From Ferrovibrio sp. (GTDB lineage Bacteria; Pseudomonadota; Alphaproteobacteria; Ferrovibrionales; Ferrovibrionaceae): a DNA stretch of 64,000 nucleotides. The stretch is taken from contig NZ_JAGOLP010000006.1 in NCBI RefSeq assembly GCF_017994015.1, positions 46,580 through 110,579 on the forward strand. Reading direction: 5' to 3'. Below the pieces are notes generated by a model. It ran no database searches. It was not told the origin of the DNA and saw nothing but the letters and a program-made list of their open reading frames with translations. Below are positions 9,133 to 17,596 of this stretch, piece by piece (position 1 is the stretch's first letter; each line of letters begins with the position of its first letter). A program made the translations under genes and the position numbers.

Positions 9133-9166
9133 CCGGGCCGGCGGTTTGGCCGGCCCGGACTTTTTT
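9133..9166 (+). terminator. Intrinsic terminator or attenuator after the binding-protein gene
   Basis: A perfect 10-bp GC stem (9133-9142 with 9149-9158, arms CCGGGCCGGC and GCCGGCCCGG) with a 6-base loop is followed by AC and six T (9161-9166). It lies 11 bases after the stop of the binding-protein gene and 52 bases before the next livH. Because the downstream genes are the matching permeases on the same strand, partial read-through is likely, giving more binding protein than permease. Confidence 0.85.
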
Positions 9167-9218
9167 ATTCCGCTCCTTCGGGAGACAAAAGACTGGCGTA
9201 ACGGAGCCCAGGCGGCAG

Positions 9219-10106
9219 ATGGACATTTTCGGTATCCCGCTCCAGGCTTTCCTGGGCCAGATCATGCTGGGTCTGGTCAATGGTGCCTTTTATGCTGTGC
9301 TCAGCCTGGGCCTGGCGATTATCTTCGGCCTGCTGCGGATTGTGAATTTTGCCCATGGCGCGTTTTTTATGGTCGGCGCCTTCACGGCGTTTCTGATCGG
9401 GCGCCATCTCGGCATCGGCTATTGGCCGGCAATGCTGCTGGTGCCGCTGGTGGTAGGTTTTCTGGGCGTTGTGTTTGAACGCCTGGCCCTGCGGCGCATC
9501 TACAGCCTTGATCCGCTTTATGGCTTGCTGCTCACCTTTGGCATGGTGCTGGTGCTGGAAGGCGGCTTCCGTGTTGCCATGGGTTCATCCGGCCATCCTT
9601 TTGCCACGCCGCCGGAATTACGCGGGGTGTGGAATCTCGGCTTCATGATCCTGCCGATCTACCGCGCCTTTGTGATCCTGGTGGCAGTGGTGGTCTGTGC
9701 CGGCACCTGGATTGTGATTGAGAAGACCCGCATGGGCGCCTATCTGCGCGCCGCCACCGAGCGGCCGGAACTGACCCAATCCTTTGGCATCAATGTGCCG
9801 CTGCTGCTCACGCTGACTTACGGTGCCGGTGTGGCCTTGGCCGGCTTTGCCGGTGTGCTGGCGGCACCGATCCAGCATGTCAATCCGTCGATGGGGTCTG
9901 ATCTGGTGATCATCGTTTTTGCCATCGTGGTCATCGGTGGGCTTGGCTCGGTGGTTGGCTCGGCCATCACCGGGCTTGGCCTGGGTGTGATCGAGGGGCT
10001 GACCAAAGTGTATTATTCCGAAGCCTCCACCACGGTGGTGTTCCTGATCATGGCCCTGGTGCTGCTGCTGCGCCCGGCCGGCCTGTTCGGCCGCGAGGAG
10101 GCCTGA
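9219..10106 (+). CDS. livH: Liv-type ABC transporter permease (LivH family)
   Basis: This 295 aa membrane permease is of the LivH type. It begins with MLGLVNGAFYAVLSLGLAIIFGLLRIVNFAHG, the conserved first helix and the NFAHG motif, and has the C-terminal loop VVIGGLGSVVGSAITGLGLG near residue 245. It lies 52 bases downstream of the terminator-like hairpin and overlaps livM by one base. No ATPase genes occur in this operon, so the complex must borrow ATPase subunits encoded elsewhere, perhaps those of the first Liv operon whose 5' part lies outside the window. Confidence 0.9.
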   Translation: MDIFGIPLQAFLGQIMLGLVNGAFYAVLSLGLAIIFGLLRIVNFAHGAFFMVGAFTAFLIGRHLGIGYWPAMLLVPLVVGFLGVVFERLALRRIYSLDPLYGLLLTFGMVLVLEGGFRVAMGSSGHPFATPPELRGVWNLGFMILPIYRAFVILVAVVVCAGTWIVIEKTRMGAYLRAATERPELTQSFGINVPLLLTLTYGAGVALAGFAGVLAAPIQHVNPSMGSDLVIIVFAIVVIGGLGSVVGSAITGLGLGVIEGLTKVYYSEASTTVVFLIMALVLLLRPAGLFGREEA

Positions 10107-11098
10107 TGCTGGCGCTGCTATTTTCATCCAGCGTCAAACGCGGCCTGCTGCTGCTCTTGTTGCTGGCCGTGCTCATTGTGCCGTTTGTGCCGCAGTTGAT
10201 CTATCCGATCTTTCTGATGAAGGTGATGTGTTTTGCGCTGTTTGCCTGCGCCTTCAATCTGCTGCTCGGCCATACCGGCATCGTCTCGTTTGGCCATGCC
10301 GCCTTTTTTGGCTCCTCGGCCTATATCACCGGTTATGCGTTGCGCGATCTGGGTCTGACACCGGAATTGGCGATTTTTGCCGGTGTGGCTTTTTCGGCGG
10401 CGCTGGGTGCGGTTTTTGGTGCCTTGGCGATCCGCCGCCAGGGCATCTACCTGGCGATGATCACTCTGGCGCTGGCGCAGATGGTGTATTTCACTTTCCT
10501 GCAAGCGCCGTTCACCGGCGCCGAGGATGGCATGCAGCCGATCCCGCGTGGCCGGCTGTTTGGTCTGCTTGATCTCAACAATGATACCAATCTGTATTTT
10601 GTGGTGCTGGCCTGCACGCTTGGCGGCTTCTGGCTGGTGCACCGCATTGTGCATTCGCCCTTTGGCCAGGTGCTGCGCGCCATCCGCGAGCATGAGCCGC
10701 GCACCATATCGCTGGGTTATGCGGTGGAGCGTTACAAGATCATGGCTTTTGCACTCTCAGCCGGGATATCCGGGCTGGCGGGTTCGCTGAAATGTATCGT
10801 GTTCCGGCTGGCCTCGCTGACCGATGCACATTGGCATATGTCGGGCGACGTGATCCTGATGACATTGCTGGGCGGCATGAATTCGGTATTCGGCCCGGCC
10901 ATTGGCGCGGTGATGATCTCCGCGCTGCGGCATTATTTTGATGCGCTTGGCGCCTGGGTCACGGTTGCCGTTGGCCTGATCTTCATTGCCTGTGTGCTGA
11001 TGTTCCGGCGCGGCGTACTCGGCGAAATCAATCATCTGTTGTCGTTGCGGCCGGTCGATGGCCGCTCTACCAAGGAAAAAAACAATGCCCAGATTTGA
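10106..11098 (+). CDS. livM: Liv-type ABC transporter permease (LivM family)
   Basis: This 330 aa permease is the LivM partner of the preceding gene. It has the conserved [20 protein letters not shown] segment near residue 48, the ATPase-contact loop [18 protein letters not shown] near residue 250, and about eight transmembrane helices. Its start overlaps the livH stop (TGATG), and its end overlaps the start of the TIM-barrel gene at 11085 by 14 bases. That tight overlap ties the transporter to the following enzymes of unknown function and implies that they process what the transporter imports. Confidence 0.9.
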   Translation: MLALLFSSSVKRGLLLLLLLAVLIVPFVPQLIYPIFLMKVMCFALFACAFNLLLGHTGIVSFGHAAFFGSSAYITGYALRDLGLTPELAIFAGVAFSAALGAVFGALAIRRQGIYLAMITLALAQMVYFTFLQAPFTGAEDGMQPIPRGRLFGLLDLNNDTNLYFVVLACTLGGFWLVHRIVHSPFGQVLRAIREHEPRTISLGYAVERYKIMAFALSAGISGLAGSLKCIVFRLASLTDAHWHMSGDVILMTLLGGMNSVFGPAIGAVMISALRHYFDALGAWVTVAVGLIFIACVLMFRRGVLGEINHLLSLRPVDGRSTKEKNNAQI

Positions 11099-11939
11099 AC
11101 GCGCCGCCATCGTCGAAAAATTTCACGGCATGATCCGCCGTGGCGAGCCGATCATCGGCGGCGGTGCCGGCACCGGCATATCGGCAAAATGCGAAGAAGC
11201 CGGCGGCATTGATCTGATTATCGTTTACAATTCCGGCCGCTATCGCATGGCCGGGCGGGCTTCCTCCGCCGGCCTGCTCGCTTACGGCAATGCCAACGAG
11301 ATTGTGGTGGAGATGGCGGGCGAGATTCTGCCGGTCTGCAAAAAAACCCCGGTGATTGCCGGCGTTAATGGCACCGACCCCTTCATCATCATGCCGGTCT
11401 TCCTCAAGCAGCTTAAGGAACTTGGCTTCTCGGGGGTGCAGAATTTCCCCACCGTGGGCATCATCGACGGCACTTTCCGCGTCAGCCTGGAGGAAACCGG
11501 CATCAACTTTGCCAGCGAGATCGACATGATCCGCCAGGCGCATGAACTCGACCTGCTGACCACGCCTTATGTGTTTTCCGCCGATGAAGCGGTGGAGATG
11601 GCCAAGGCCGGGGCCGATATCATTGTGCCGCATATGGGCGTCACCACCGGCGGCAGCATCGGCGCCACCACGTCAAAAAGCCTGGAGCAATCGGTGAAGC
11701 TGATTGATGAATGGGCCGAGGCGGCGCGCCGCGTGCGCCAGGACATCATCATCATCGCTCATGGCGGCCCGATTTCCTCGCCCGAGGATGTCGACTTCGT
11801 GCTCAGAAACAGCCAGCATTGCAACGGCTTCTACGGCGCCAGCAGCGTTGAGCGCTTGCCGGTGGAAACCGCGATCACCAATCATATCAAGGGCTTCAAA
11901 AGCCTCACGGCGTTGCAGCAGAAAAACGGGGGGAAGTGA
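11085..11939 (+). CDS. PEP-hydrolase-like TIM-barrel protein (Tm-1 C-terminal domain family)
   Basis: This 284 aa protein belongs to the family annotated as phosphoenolpyruvate hydrolase-like (PF09370), a TIM barrel related to the phosphoenolpyruvate mutase fold. Typical stretches are [39 protein letters not shown] at residues about 20-60, the loop [11 protein letters not shown], and [16 protein letters not shown] near residue 185. The ATG at 11085 follows AAGGAAAAA and lies within the livM 3' end. In plants the same domain is fused behind a UPF0261 domain in the Tm-1 protein; here the UPF0261 protein is a separate gene two positions downstream. The reaction is not established for the family as far as I know. 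Confidence 0.82.
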   Translation: MPRFERAAIVEKFHGMIRRGEPIIGGGAGTGISAKCEEAGGIDLIIVYNSGRYRMAGRASSAGLLAYGNANEIVVEMAGEILPVCKKTPVIAGVNGTDPFIIMPVFLKQLKELGFSGVQNFPTVGIIDGTFRVSLEETGINFASEIDMIRQAHELDLLTTPYVFSADEAVEMAKAGADIIVPHMGVTTGGSIGATTSKSLEQSVKLIDEWAEAARRVRQDIIIIAHGGPISSPEDVDFVLRNSQHCNGFYGASSVERLPVETAITNHIKGFKSLTALQQKNGGK

Positions 11940-11941
11940 CC

Positions 11942-12382
11942 ATGGCGCGGGTTTATATCAGTGCGGTGATGGATATTCCGCTGGAGCAGGCCTGGGGCGT
12001 GCTGCGCGATTTCAATGCGCTGCCGGTCTATCATCCCTTTTTCTCCAAGAGCGATATCGAGGATGGCAAACCTTCCGATCAGATCGGTTGTGTGCGCAAT
12101 TTCTTCACCCATGAAGGCGGCCATATCCGCGAGGAATTGCTCACCCTGTCAGACCGCGAACATGTCTGCTGCTACCGGATCCTGGAAGCCACCCTGCCGG
12201 TGCAGAATTATGTTGCCGAGATGCGGCTGAAGCCAATCACCGAAGGCAACAAGACCTTTGGCGAATGGTGGGCTGAATATGATGTGGCGCCGGCCGATGC
12301 CGAGCAGGTGCATCAGACCGTGAGCGACACATTCCGCTTCGCTTTCGAAGGCGCGGTGAAGGTGGCGCGGCAGCAGAAATAG
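11942..12382 (+). CDS. SRPBCC (START/Bet v1-like) family protein
   Basis: This 146 aa protein has the helix-grip pattern of SRPBCC polyketide-cyclase-like proteins. It starts MARVYISAVMDIPLEQAWGVLRDFNALPVYHPFF, has a central IGCVRNFFTHEGGHIREELL and ends with a long helix (VSDTFRFAFEGAVKVARQQK). Members bind hydrophobic ligands or act as small cyclases and aromatases. GGGGGAAG before the ATG at 11942 is a good ribosome site. It sits between the two halves that correspond to the plant Tm-1 protein (TIM barrel before, UPF0261 after), suggesting that it belongs to the same pathway. No catalytic residue can be assigned. Confidence 0.8.
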   Translation: MARVYISAVMDIPLEQAWGVLRDFNALPVYHPFFSKSDIEDGKPSDQIGCVRNFFTHEGGHIREELLTLSDREHVCCYRILEATLPVQNYVAEMRLKPITEGNKTFGEWWAEYDVAPADAEQVHQTVSDTFRFAFEGAVKVARQQK

Positions 12383-12395
12383 CCCGGTATCGACC

Positions 12396-13598
12396 ATGAC
12401 CGCCAGCGCCTATATCGTCGGCACCTTCGATACCAAAGCCGAAGAGCTGCGTTATGTTGCCGGCCTGCTGCGCCAGGCCGGCCTGCATGCCATCACCGTG
12501 GATGTTGGCACCAGGCTATCGGCTGAGGATGCCGATGTGCCGGCTGAAATGGTGGCGGACCAGCATCCGGCGGGCCGCGCTGCCGTGTTCAAGGCCGGCG
12601 ATCGCGGCGCAGCGGTTACTGCCATGACCGAGGCGCTCAAGCGCTTCATCGCGGCGCAGTCGGATATTGGCGGCATCATCGGCTTGGGCGGCTCGGGCGG
12701 CACCTCGATCATTGCGCCGGCGATGCGCGCGCTGCCGATTGGCCTGCCGAAACTGATGGTCTCAACGCTGGCTGCCGGCGATGTTGCGCCTTTTGTTGGC
12801 GTGCATGACATCACCATGATGTATCCGGTCACCGATATTGCCGGGCTGAACCGGCTGTCGCGGGTGATCCTGGCCAATGCCGCGCATGCGCTGGCCGGCA
12901 TGATGCGCCATGCGGTGCCGCAAGCCACGGATCATCGCCCGGCGCTTGGCTTCAGCATGTTCGGCGTCACCACGCCCTGCATCCAGCAGCTTACCGCGCG
13001 GCTGGGCCAGGATTATGAATGCCAGGTATTCCATGCCAATGGCCCGGGCGGGCGGGCGCTGGAAGCCATTGCCCAGGCCGGTTTGTTGCAGGGCATGGTG
13101 GATATCACCACCACGGAAGCCGCCGATCATCTGCTCGGCGGGGTTTGCACCGCCGGGCCGGAGCGGTTTGATGTGGTGGCAAAAACCGGCATCCCCTGGA
13201 TCGGCTCCTGCGGCGCGCTCGATATGGTGAATTTCTGGGCGCCGGACACGATTCCAGCGCGCTATCATGGCCGTCTGTTCCATGCCCATAATGCCAATGT
13301 CACGCTGATGCGCACCACGGGCGATGAACTGGAGCAGATTGCAGCCTGGATCGCCGCCAAGCTGAATGCTTCGCCCGGCCCGGTGCGCCTGCTGCTGCCG
13401 GAAGGCGGCACCTCCGCACTGGATGCGCCAGGGCAGAAATTCCATGACCCGGCGGCGAATGCCGCCTTGTTTGCGGCTTTTGAGCGGTTTTTCCTCCAGA
13501 CTGATAGCCATCGGCTGCTGCGGCTGCCGCATCATGTCAATGATCCGGACTTTGTGCGGATTGCCGAAACCCAGGTGCGCGAATTGGTCCCGCTATAG
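12396..13598 (+). CDS. UPF0261 / Tm-1-like ATP-binding domain protein
   Basis: This 400 aa protein belongs to the UPF0261 family (Tm-1-like ATP-binding domain, PF06792). It begins SAYIVGTFDTKAEELRYVAGLLRQAG, then has a glycine-rich nucleotide-like site IIGLGGSGGTSIIAPAMRALPIGLPKLMVSTLAAGDV (residues about 90-127) and a C-terminal part with GGVCTAGPERFD and LLLPEGGTSALDAPG. The tomato homologue binds a viral replicase, but the bacterial role is unknown. It closes the operon with livH, livM, the PEP-hydrolase-like barrel and the SRPBCC protein. It is probably an enzyme acting on the imported compound. Length is normal for the stand-alone family. Confidence 0.85.
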   Translation: MTASAYIVGTFDTKAEELRYVAGLLRQAGLHAITVDVGTRLSAEDADVPAEMVADQHPAGRAAVFKAGDRGAAVTAMTEALKRFIAAQSDIGGIIGLGGSGGTSIIAPAMRALPIGLPKLMVSTLAAGDVAPFVGVHDITMMYPVTDIAGLNRLSRVILANAAHALAGMMRHAVPQATDHRPALGFSMFGVTTPCIQQLTARLGQDYECQVFHANGPGGRALEAIAQAGLLQGMVDITTTEAADHLLGGVCTAGPERFDVVAKTGIPWIGSCGALDMVNFWAPDTIPARYHGRLFHAHNANVTLMRTTGDELEQIAAWIAAKLNASPGPVRLLLPEGGTSALDAPGQKFHDPAANAALFAAFERFFLQTDSHRLLRLPHHVNDPDFVRIAETQVRELVPL

Positions 13599-13656
13599 CT
13601 GACCCAGCCATTTCAGGCTAAACCTGCCGCTCTGGTTTTCCTGAATACCGAGCGTT

Positions 13657-14871
13657 ATGACTGATCCTGTTGCAGAAGCACCGCGCCGTGTCGCCGTTAT
13701 CGGCGGCGGGCCCGCCGGCCTGATCGCTGCCGAAATCATGGCTGGCGCCGGCCTGAGCGTTACCGTGTTTGATCGCATGCCCAGCTTTGGCCGCAAGCTG
13801 CTGATGGCCGGGCGCGGCGGCCTCAATATCACCCATTCCGAGCCGCTGGCGCCGTTCTGCGCCCGCTATGGTGCGGCGGCCGATTGGATGCAGCGCTATC
13901 TCGTGGCCTTTCCGCCCAGTGCCTTGATCAACTGGTGCAGCGGTTTGCAGATACCCACCTTTGTTGGCAGCAGCGGCCGGGTATTTCCGCAAAGCATGAA
14001 GGCCAGCCCGTTATTGCGCGCCTGGCTGGCACGACTTGGCGCCTTGAATGTGCGGCTGGTGCCGCGCGCGCAGTGGACCGGCTGGAATGCGGCCGGCGCG
14101 TTGAGTTTTGCCGATGGCAGCAGCTATGCGGCCGACGCGGTGGTGTTGGCGCTGGGCGGCGCTTCCTGGCCGCGCCTGGGTGCCGATGGCAGTTGGGCCA
14201 GTTTGCTGCCGAATATTGCCATCACACCACTACAGGCGGCCAATTGCGGTTTTGCGGTGCATTGGTCGGCGCCTTTTATTGCACGCCATGCCGGGGCGCC
14301 CTTGAAACGTGTGGCGCTCAGTTGCGATGGGCAGATGGTGCGCGGCGAAGCCATGATCACACAGAACGGGATTGAAGGCGGCGCGGTCTACGCCCTGTCA
14401 GCCCGGCTGCGTGCAGCCATCGCCCGCGATGGCTTTGCCGATCTGCATATCGATCTGCGCCCCGATCTCAGTATGGCTGAACTGACCAAGCAGTTGAACC
14501 AGCCGCGGCGCGGCGCCTCGCTGGCCAATTTCCTGCGCAAGCGTATCGCCTTGCCGCCGGTAGCCATCGGTCTGGTGCAGGAAGCATTGCATGGCGCCCA
14601 TGCCGCAACGCCGCTGGCGCAATTGGTGCGCGCCTTGCCGCTGCGGCTATTGGCACCATTTGGTCTGGAGCGGGCGATCTCCACCGCCGGCGGCATTGCG
14701 TTGGAAGAGCTGACCCCCAGCCTGATGCTGCACCGCCGCCCGGGCGTGTTCGTGGCCGGCGAAATGCTGGATTGGGAAGCGCCTACCGGCGGCTACCTGC
14801 TGCAAGGCTGCTTCGCCACCGGCTTTGCCGCCGGCCATGGCGTAGTGGATTGGCTGCGCGGTCAGCAATGA
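13657..14871 (+). CDS. FAD-dependent oxidoreductase, HI0933/BaiN family
   Basis: This 404 aa flavoprotein starts with a Rossmann dinucleotide motif, VAVIGGGPAGLIAAEIMAGAGLSVTVFDR (residues about 12-40), and has the family mark GRKLLMAGRGGLNITHSEP near residue 50. A second FAD contact is at VVLALGGASWPRLG, and the C-terminal FAD motif is VFVAGEMLDWEAPTGGYLLQGCFATGFAAG. It matches the HI0933-like family and, within it, the shorter proteobacterial subgroup. The substrate is unknown. It appears monocistronic: 58 bases separate it from the previous gene, and it converges on cysW with 11 bases between them. Confidence 0.85.
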   Translation: MTDPVAEAPRRVAVIGGGPAGLIAAEIMAGAGLSVTVFDRMPSFGRKLLMAGRGGLNITHSEPLAPFCARYGAAADWMQRYLVAFPPSALINWCSGLQIPTFVGSSGRVFPQSMKASPLLRAWLARLGALNVRLVPRAQWTGWNAAGALSFADGSSYAADAVVLALGGASWPRLGADGSWASLLPNIAITPLQAANCGFAVHWSAPFIARHAGAPLKRVALSCDGQMVRGEAMITQNGIEGGAVYALSARLRAAIARDGFADLHIDLRPDLSMAELTKQLNQPRRGASLANFLRKRIALPPVAIGLVQEALHGAHAATPLAQLVRALPLRLLAPFGLERAISTAGGIALEELTPSLMLHRRPGVFVAGEMLDWEAPTGGYLLQGCFATGFAAGHGVVDWLRGQQ

Positions 14872-14882
14872 TCCGGGCGGCT

Positions 14883-15701
14883 TCAGCGCCGCTCGATCTT
14901 GCTTTCCAGCACCGCCTTGACCAGCAGGGTGACCAGCGCCAGCACGGTCAGCGTGGTGGCGGCGGCAAAGGCGCCCACGGCGTTATAATCGTGATACAGC
15001 AATTCAACATGCAGCGGCAGCGTGTTGGTTTCGCCGCGTACATTGCCGGATACCACTGACACGGCGCCGAATTCGCCGATGGCGCGCGCGGTGCACAGCA
15101 CGGCGCCATAAAGCAGCGCCCAGCGGATGCTGGGCAGGGTGACACGGCGGAAAATCTGCCAGCCGCTGGCGCCCAATGTGGCAGCGGCTTCCTCCGGCTC
15201 GGTGCCTTGCGCCTGCATCAGCGGGATCAGCTCGCGGGCCACAAATGGGCTGGTGACAAACAGGGTCACCAGGAAAATCGCCGGCAGGGCAAACATCAGC
15301 CGGATGCCGTGATCCTCCAGAAAGCCGCCGAACAGGCCCTGGGCACCATACAGCAGGATATAGGTGACACCGGCCACGATCGGCGAAATCGAGAACGGAA
15401 TCTCCAGCAGGGTGAGCAGCAGTTTCTTGCCCACGAAGTCAAATTTGGCGATGGCCCAGGCGGCGGCGATGCCGAACAGGATATTCACCGGCACCACCAC
15501 GATGGCGGTGAGGATGGTGAGGCCCATGGCATGCAGCGTGTCAGGCTCCAGTACATTGGTGAGATAAAAATCCACGCCCTTGGAAAAGGCCTGGCTGAAG
15601 ATCACCAGGATCGGCGCCAGCACAAAGCCGGCGCTGAGCAGCAGGCCAAGCGCGATCAGCGCCAGAGGCAGCGGGCCGAGATTACGGCGTGTTGTGCTCA
15701 T
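14883..15701 (-). CDS. cysW: Sulfate/thiosulfate ABC transporter permease CysW
   Basis: This 272 aa membrane permease of the sulfate transporter ends the minus-strand operon cysA-sbp-cysT-cysW. It has six predicted helices and the EAA loop EPEEAAATLGASGWQIFRRVTLPSIRWALLYG (residues about 170-200), which docks to the ATPase. The conserved CysW segment RAIGEFGAVSVVSGNVRGETNTLPL follows. Its ATG at 15701 lies 3 bases after the stop of cysT. Length and motif order match CysW rather than a molybdate permease. Confidence 0.92.
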   Translation of the reverse strand: MSTTRRNLGPLPLALIALGLLLSAGFVLAPILVIFSQAFSKGVDFYLTNVLEPDTLHAMGLTILTAIVVVPVNILFGIAAAWAIAKFDFVGKKLLLTLLEIPFSISPIVAGVTYILLYGAQGLFGGFLEDHGIRLMFALPAIFLVTLFVTSPFVARELIPLMQAQGTEPEEAAATLGASGWQIFRRVTLPSIRWALLYGAVLCTARAIGEFGAVSVVSGNVRGETNTLPLHVELLYHDYNAVGAFAAATTLTVLALVTLLVKAVLESKIERR

Positions 15702-15704
15702 GGC

Positions 15705-16553
15705 TCAGGTCTTTCGCTTGATCTGCCAGGCTTGCAGCAGGTTGGTCAGCAGCAGCATGACAAAGGCGGTGAGCAGCAAAGTGGCAGCAATGGCAGCGGC
15801 GCCGGGATAGTCAAATTCCTCCAGCCGGATAAACACTAACAGCGCAGCGATTTCGGTTTTCATCGGCAGGTTGCCGGCAATGAAGATGATGGCGCCAAAT
15901 TCGCCCAAAGAGCGGGCGAAGGCCAACATGCAGCCGGTGAGATAGGCCGGGAAGATGGCGGGGAAGATCACCTTGCGGAAAATGGTGAAGGGATAGGCAC
16001 CCAGGGTGCGCGCCGCTTCCTCCACTTCGGGCTGGATTTCCTCCAGCACCGGCTGCACGGTGCGGATCACAAAGGGTGCGCTGGTGAAGGCCATGGCGAT
16101 GGCGACACCCAGCATGGTGTACACCACGTTGATGCCGGCCGGTTCCAGCACGGCGCCAAACCAGCCATTTTTGGCATAAAGCGCGGTCAGCGCCAGGCCG
16201 GCCACGGCGGTGGGCAGCGCGAAGGGCAGGTCCATCAGCGCATCCAGCAGGCGGCGGCCGGGAAAATCGTAGCGCACCAATATCCAGGCCATCAGCAGGC
16301 CGTAAAGCGCATTGAAAGCGGTGGCAATGGCGGCGGCGCCAAGTGTCAGTTGAAACGAGGCGATGGCGCGCGGGCTGGTGATGATCTGCCAGAAACGCGC
16401 CGGGCCGATCTCAGCCGATTTCAGCAGCAACGCCACCAATGGCAGCAGCACGATGACGGCGAGATACAGCAATGTGGCGCCGAGCGTCAGCCCGAAGCCT
16501 GGAAGCACATGCCGGGCCACTTTGGGCCCGGCATGCTTGAAGGATATGGACAT
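15705..16553 (-). CDS. cysT: Sulfate/thiosulfate ABC transporter permease CysT (CysU)
   Basis: This 282 aa permease pairs with CysW. It has six predicted helices, the CysT motif LMDLPFALPTAVAGLALTALY near residue 105, the EAA loop EIQPEVEEAARTLGAYPFTIFRKVIFPAIFPAYLTG near residue 175, and RSLGEFGAIIFIAGNLPMKTEIAALLV near residue 215. It starts 3 bases after the stop of sbp and ends 3 bases before cysW, so all three are one translational run. Confidence 0.92.
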   Translation of the reverse strand: MSISFKHAGPKVARHVLPGFGLTLGATLLYLAVIVLLPLVALLLKSAEIGPARFWQIITSPRAIASFQLTLGAAAIATAFNALYGLLMAWILVRYDFPGRRLLDALMDLPFALPTAVAGLALTALYAKNGWFGAVLEPAGINVVYTMLGVAIAMAFTSAPFVIRTVQPVLEEIQPEVEEAARTLGAYPFTIFRKVIFPAIFPAYLTGCMLAFARSLGEFGAIIFIAGNLPMKTEIAALLVFIRLEEFDYPGAAAIAATLLLTAFVMLLLTNLLQAWQIKRKT

Positions 16554-16556
16554 GAT

Positions 16557-17573
16557 TTACCGGTTGACAAAAACCTGATCGAGAATGCCGCCTTCGGCGA
16601 AATGCACCTTGGTGGCCTGCTCCCAGCCGCCGAACACCTTTTCCACCGTAACCAGGCGCAAGGCGGGGAATTGCGCCTTGTAGGCTTCCAGCACTTTGGG
16701 GTGATGCACGCGGTTGTAATTCTTGGCCAGGATTTGCTGGCCGGCCTCGCTGTAAAGGAAATCCAGATAGGCCTTGGCCACCACCTGGCTCTTTTTACGC
16801 TCGGCTACCTTGTCCACCACCGCCACCGGGAATTCGGCCAGCAGGCTCAGTGATGGTGTCACCAGTTCAAAACCCTTGTCGCCATATTCGCGTTTGATGC
16901 CGTTGGTCTCGGCCTCGAAGGTGATCAGCACATCGCCGATTTCGCGCTCCACAAAAGTGGTGGTTGAGCCGCGCCCGCCAGTATCGAATACCGGCACATT
17001 GGCCAGCAGCGCCTTCACAAAGGCATTGGCCTTGGCGGCATCGTTGTTGTTCTGCTCCAGCGCATAGGCATAGGCGGCCAGATAGGTGTAGCGCGCATTG
17101 CCGGAGGTTTTCGGATTGGGGAAGACCGATTTCACATCCGGCCGCACCAGGTCGGACCAGTCCTTCACATTTTTCGGGTTGCCCTTGCGCACCAGGAAAG
17201 CCGGCAGCGAATAATACGGCGAGGCATTGTTGGGCAGGCGCTGCTGCCAGTCGGCCGCCACCAGCTTGCCGCGATCATGCAGGATCTGCACATCGATCAC
17301 CTGGTTGAAGGTGACCACATCGGCCTGCAAGCCTTCCAGGATGGCGCGAGCCTGGCGCGAGGTGCCGGCATGGCTCTGCTTGATCTCGACGCTTTGGCCG
17401 GTCTTGGCCTTCCACTCGGCGGCGAAAACCGGATTGATCTGGGCAAACAGCTCGCGCGCGATGTCGTAGGACACATTGAGCAGTTCCACCGGCTTGTCCT
17501 GCGCCTGGGCTGGCAGATGCGCCGTGCCGAGCAACAGGCCGAGCGCGGCCGCGAGGGTGACGATACGCTTCAT
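16557..17573 (-). CDS. sbp: Periplasmic sulfate-binding protein
   Basis: This 338 aa protein binds sulfate or thiosulfate in the periplasm and delivers it to CysTW. A Sec signal peptide spans about residues 1-24 (IVTLAAALGLLLGTAHLPAQAQ). The mature protein starts ELLNVSYDIARELFAQINPVFAAEW, typical of Sbp/CysP. Other conserved parts are SHAGTSRQARAILEGLQADVVTFNQ and TGGRGSTTTFVEREIGDVLITFE. It lies between cysA and cysT with 23 and 3 bases spacing. Choice between Sbp and CysP (sulfate against thiosulfate) cannot be made from sequence alone. Confidence 0.92.
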   Translation of the reverse strand: MKRIVTLAAALGLLLGTAHLPAQAQDKPVELLNVSYDIARELFAQINPVFAAEWKAKTGQSVEIKQSHAGTSRQARAILEGLQADVVTFNQVIDVQILHDRGKLVAADWQQRLPNNASPYYSLPAFLVRKGNPKNVKDWSDLVRPDVKSVFPNPKTSGNARYTYLAAYAYALEQNNNDAAKANAFVKALLANVPVFDTGGRGSTTTFVEREIGDVLITFEAETNGIKREYGDKGFELVTPSLSLLAEFPVAVVDKVAERKKSQVVAKAYLDFLYSEAGQQILAKNYNRVHHPKVLEAYKAQFPALRLVTVEKVFGGWEQATKVHFAEGGILDQVFVNR

Positions 17574-17596
17574 GATGACAACTCCTTGCAGAAAAA

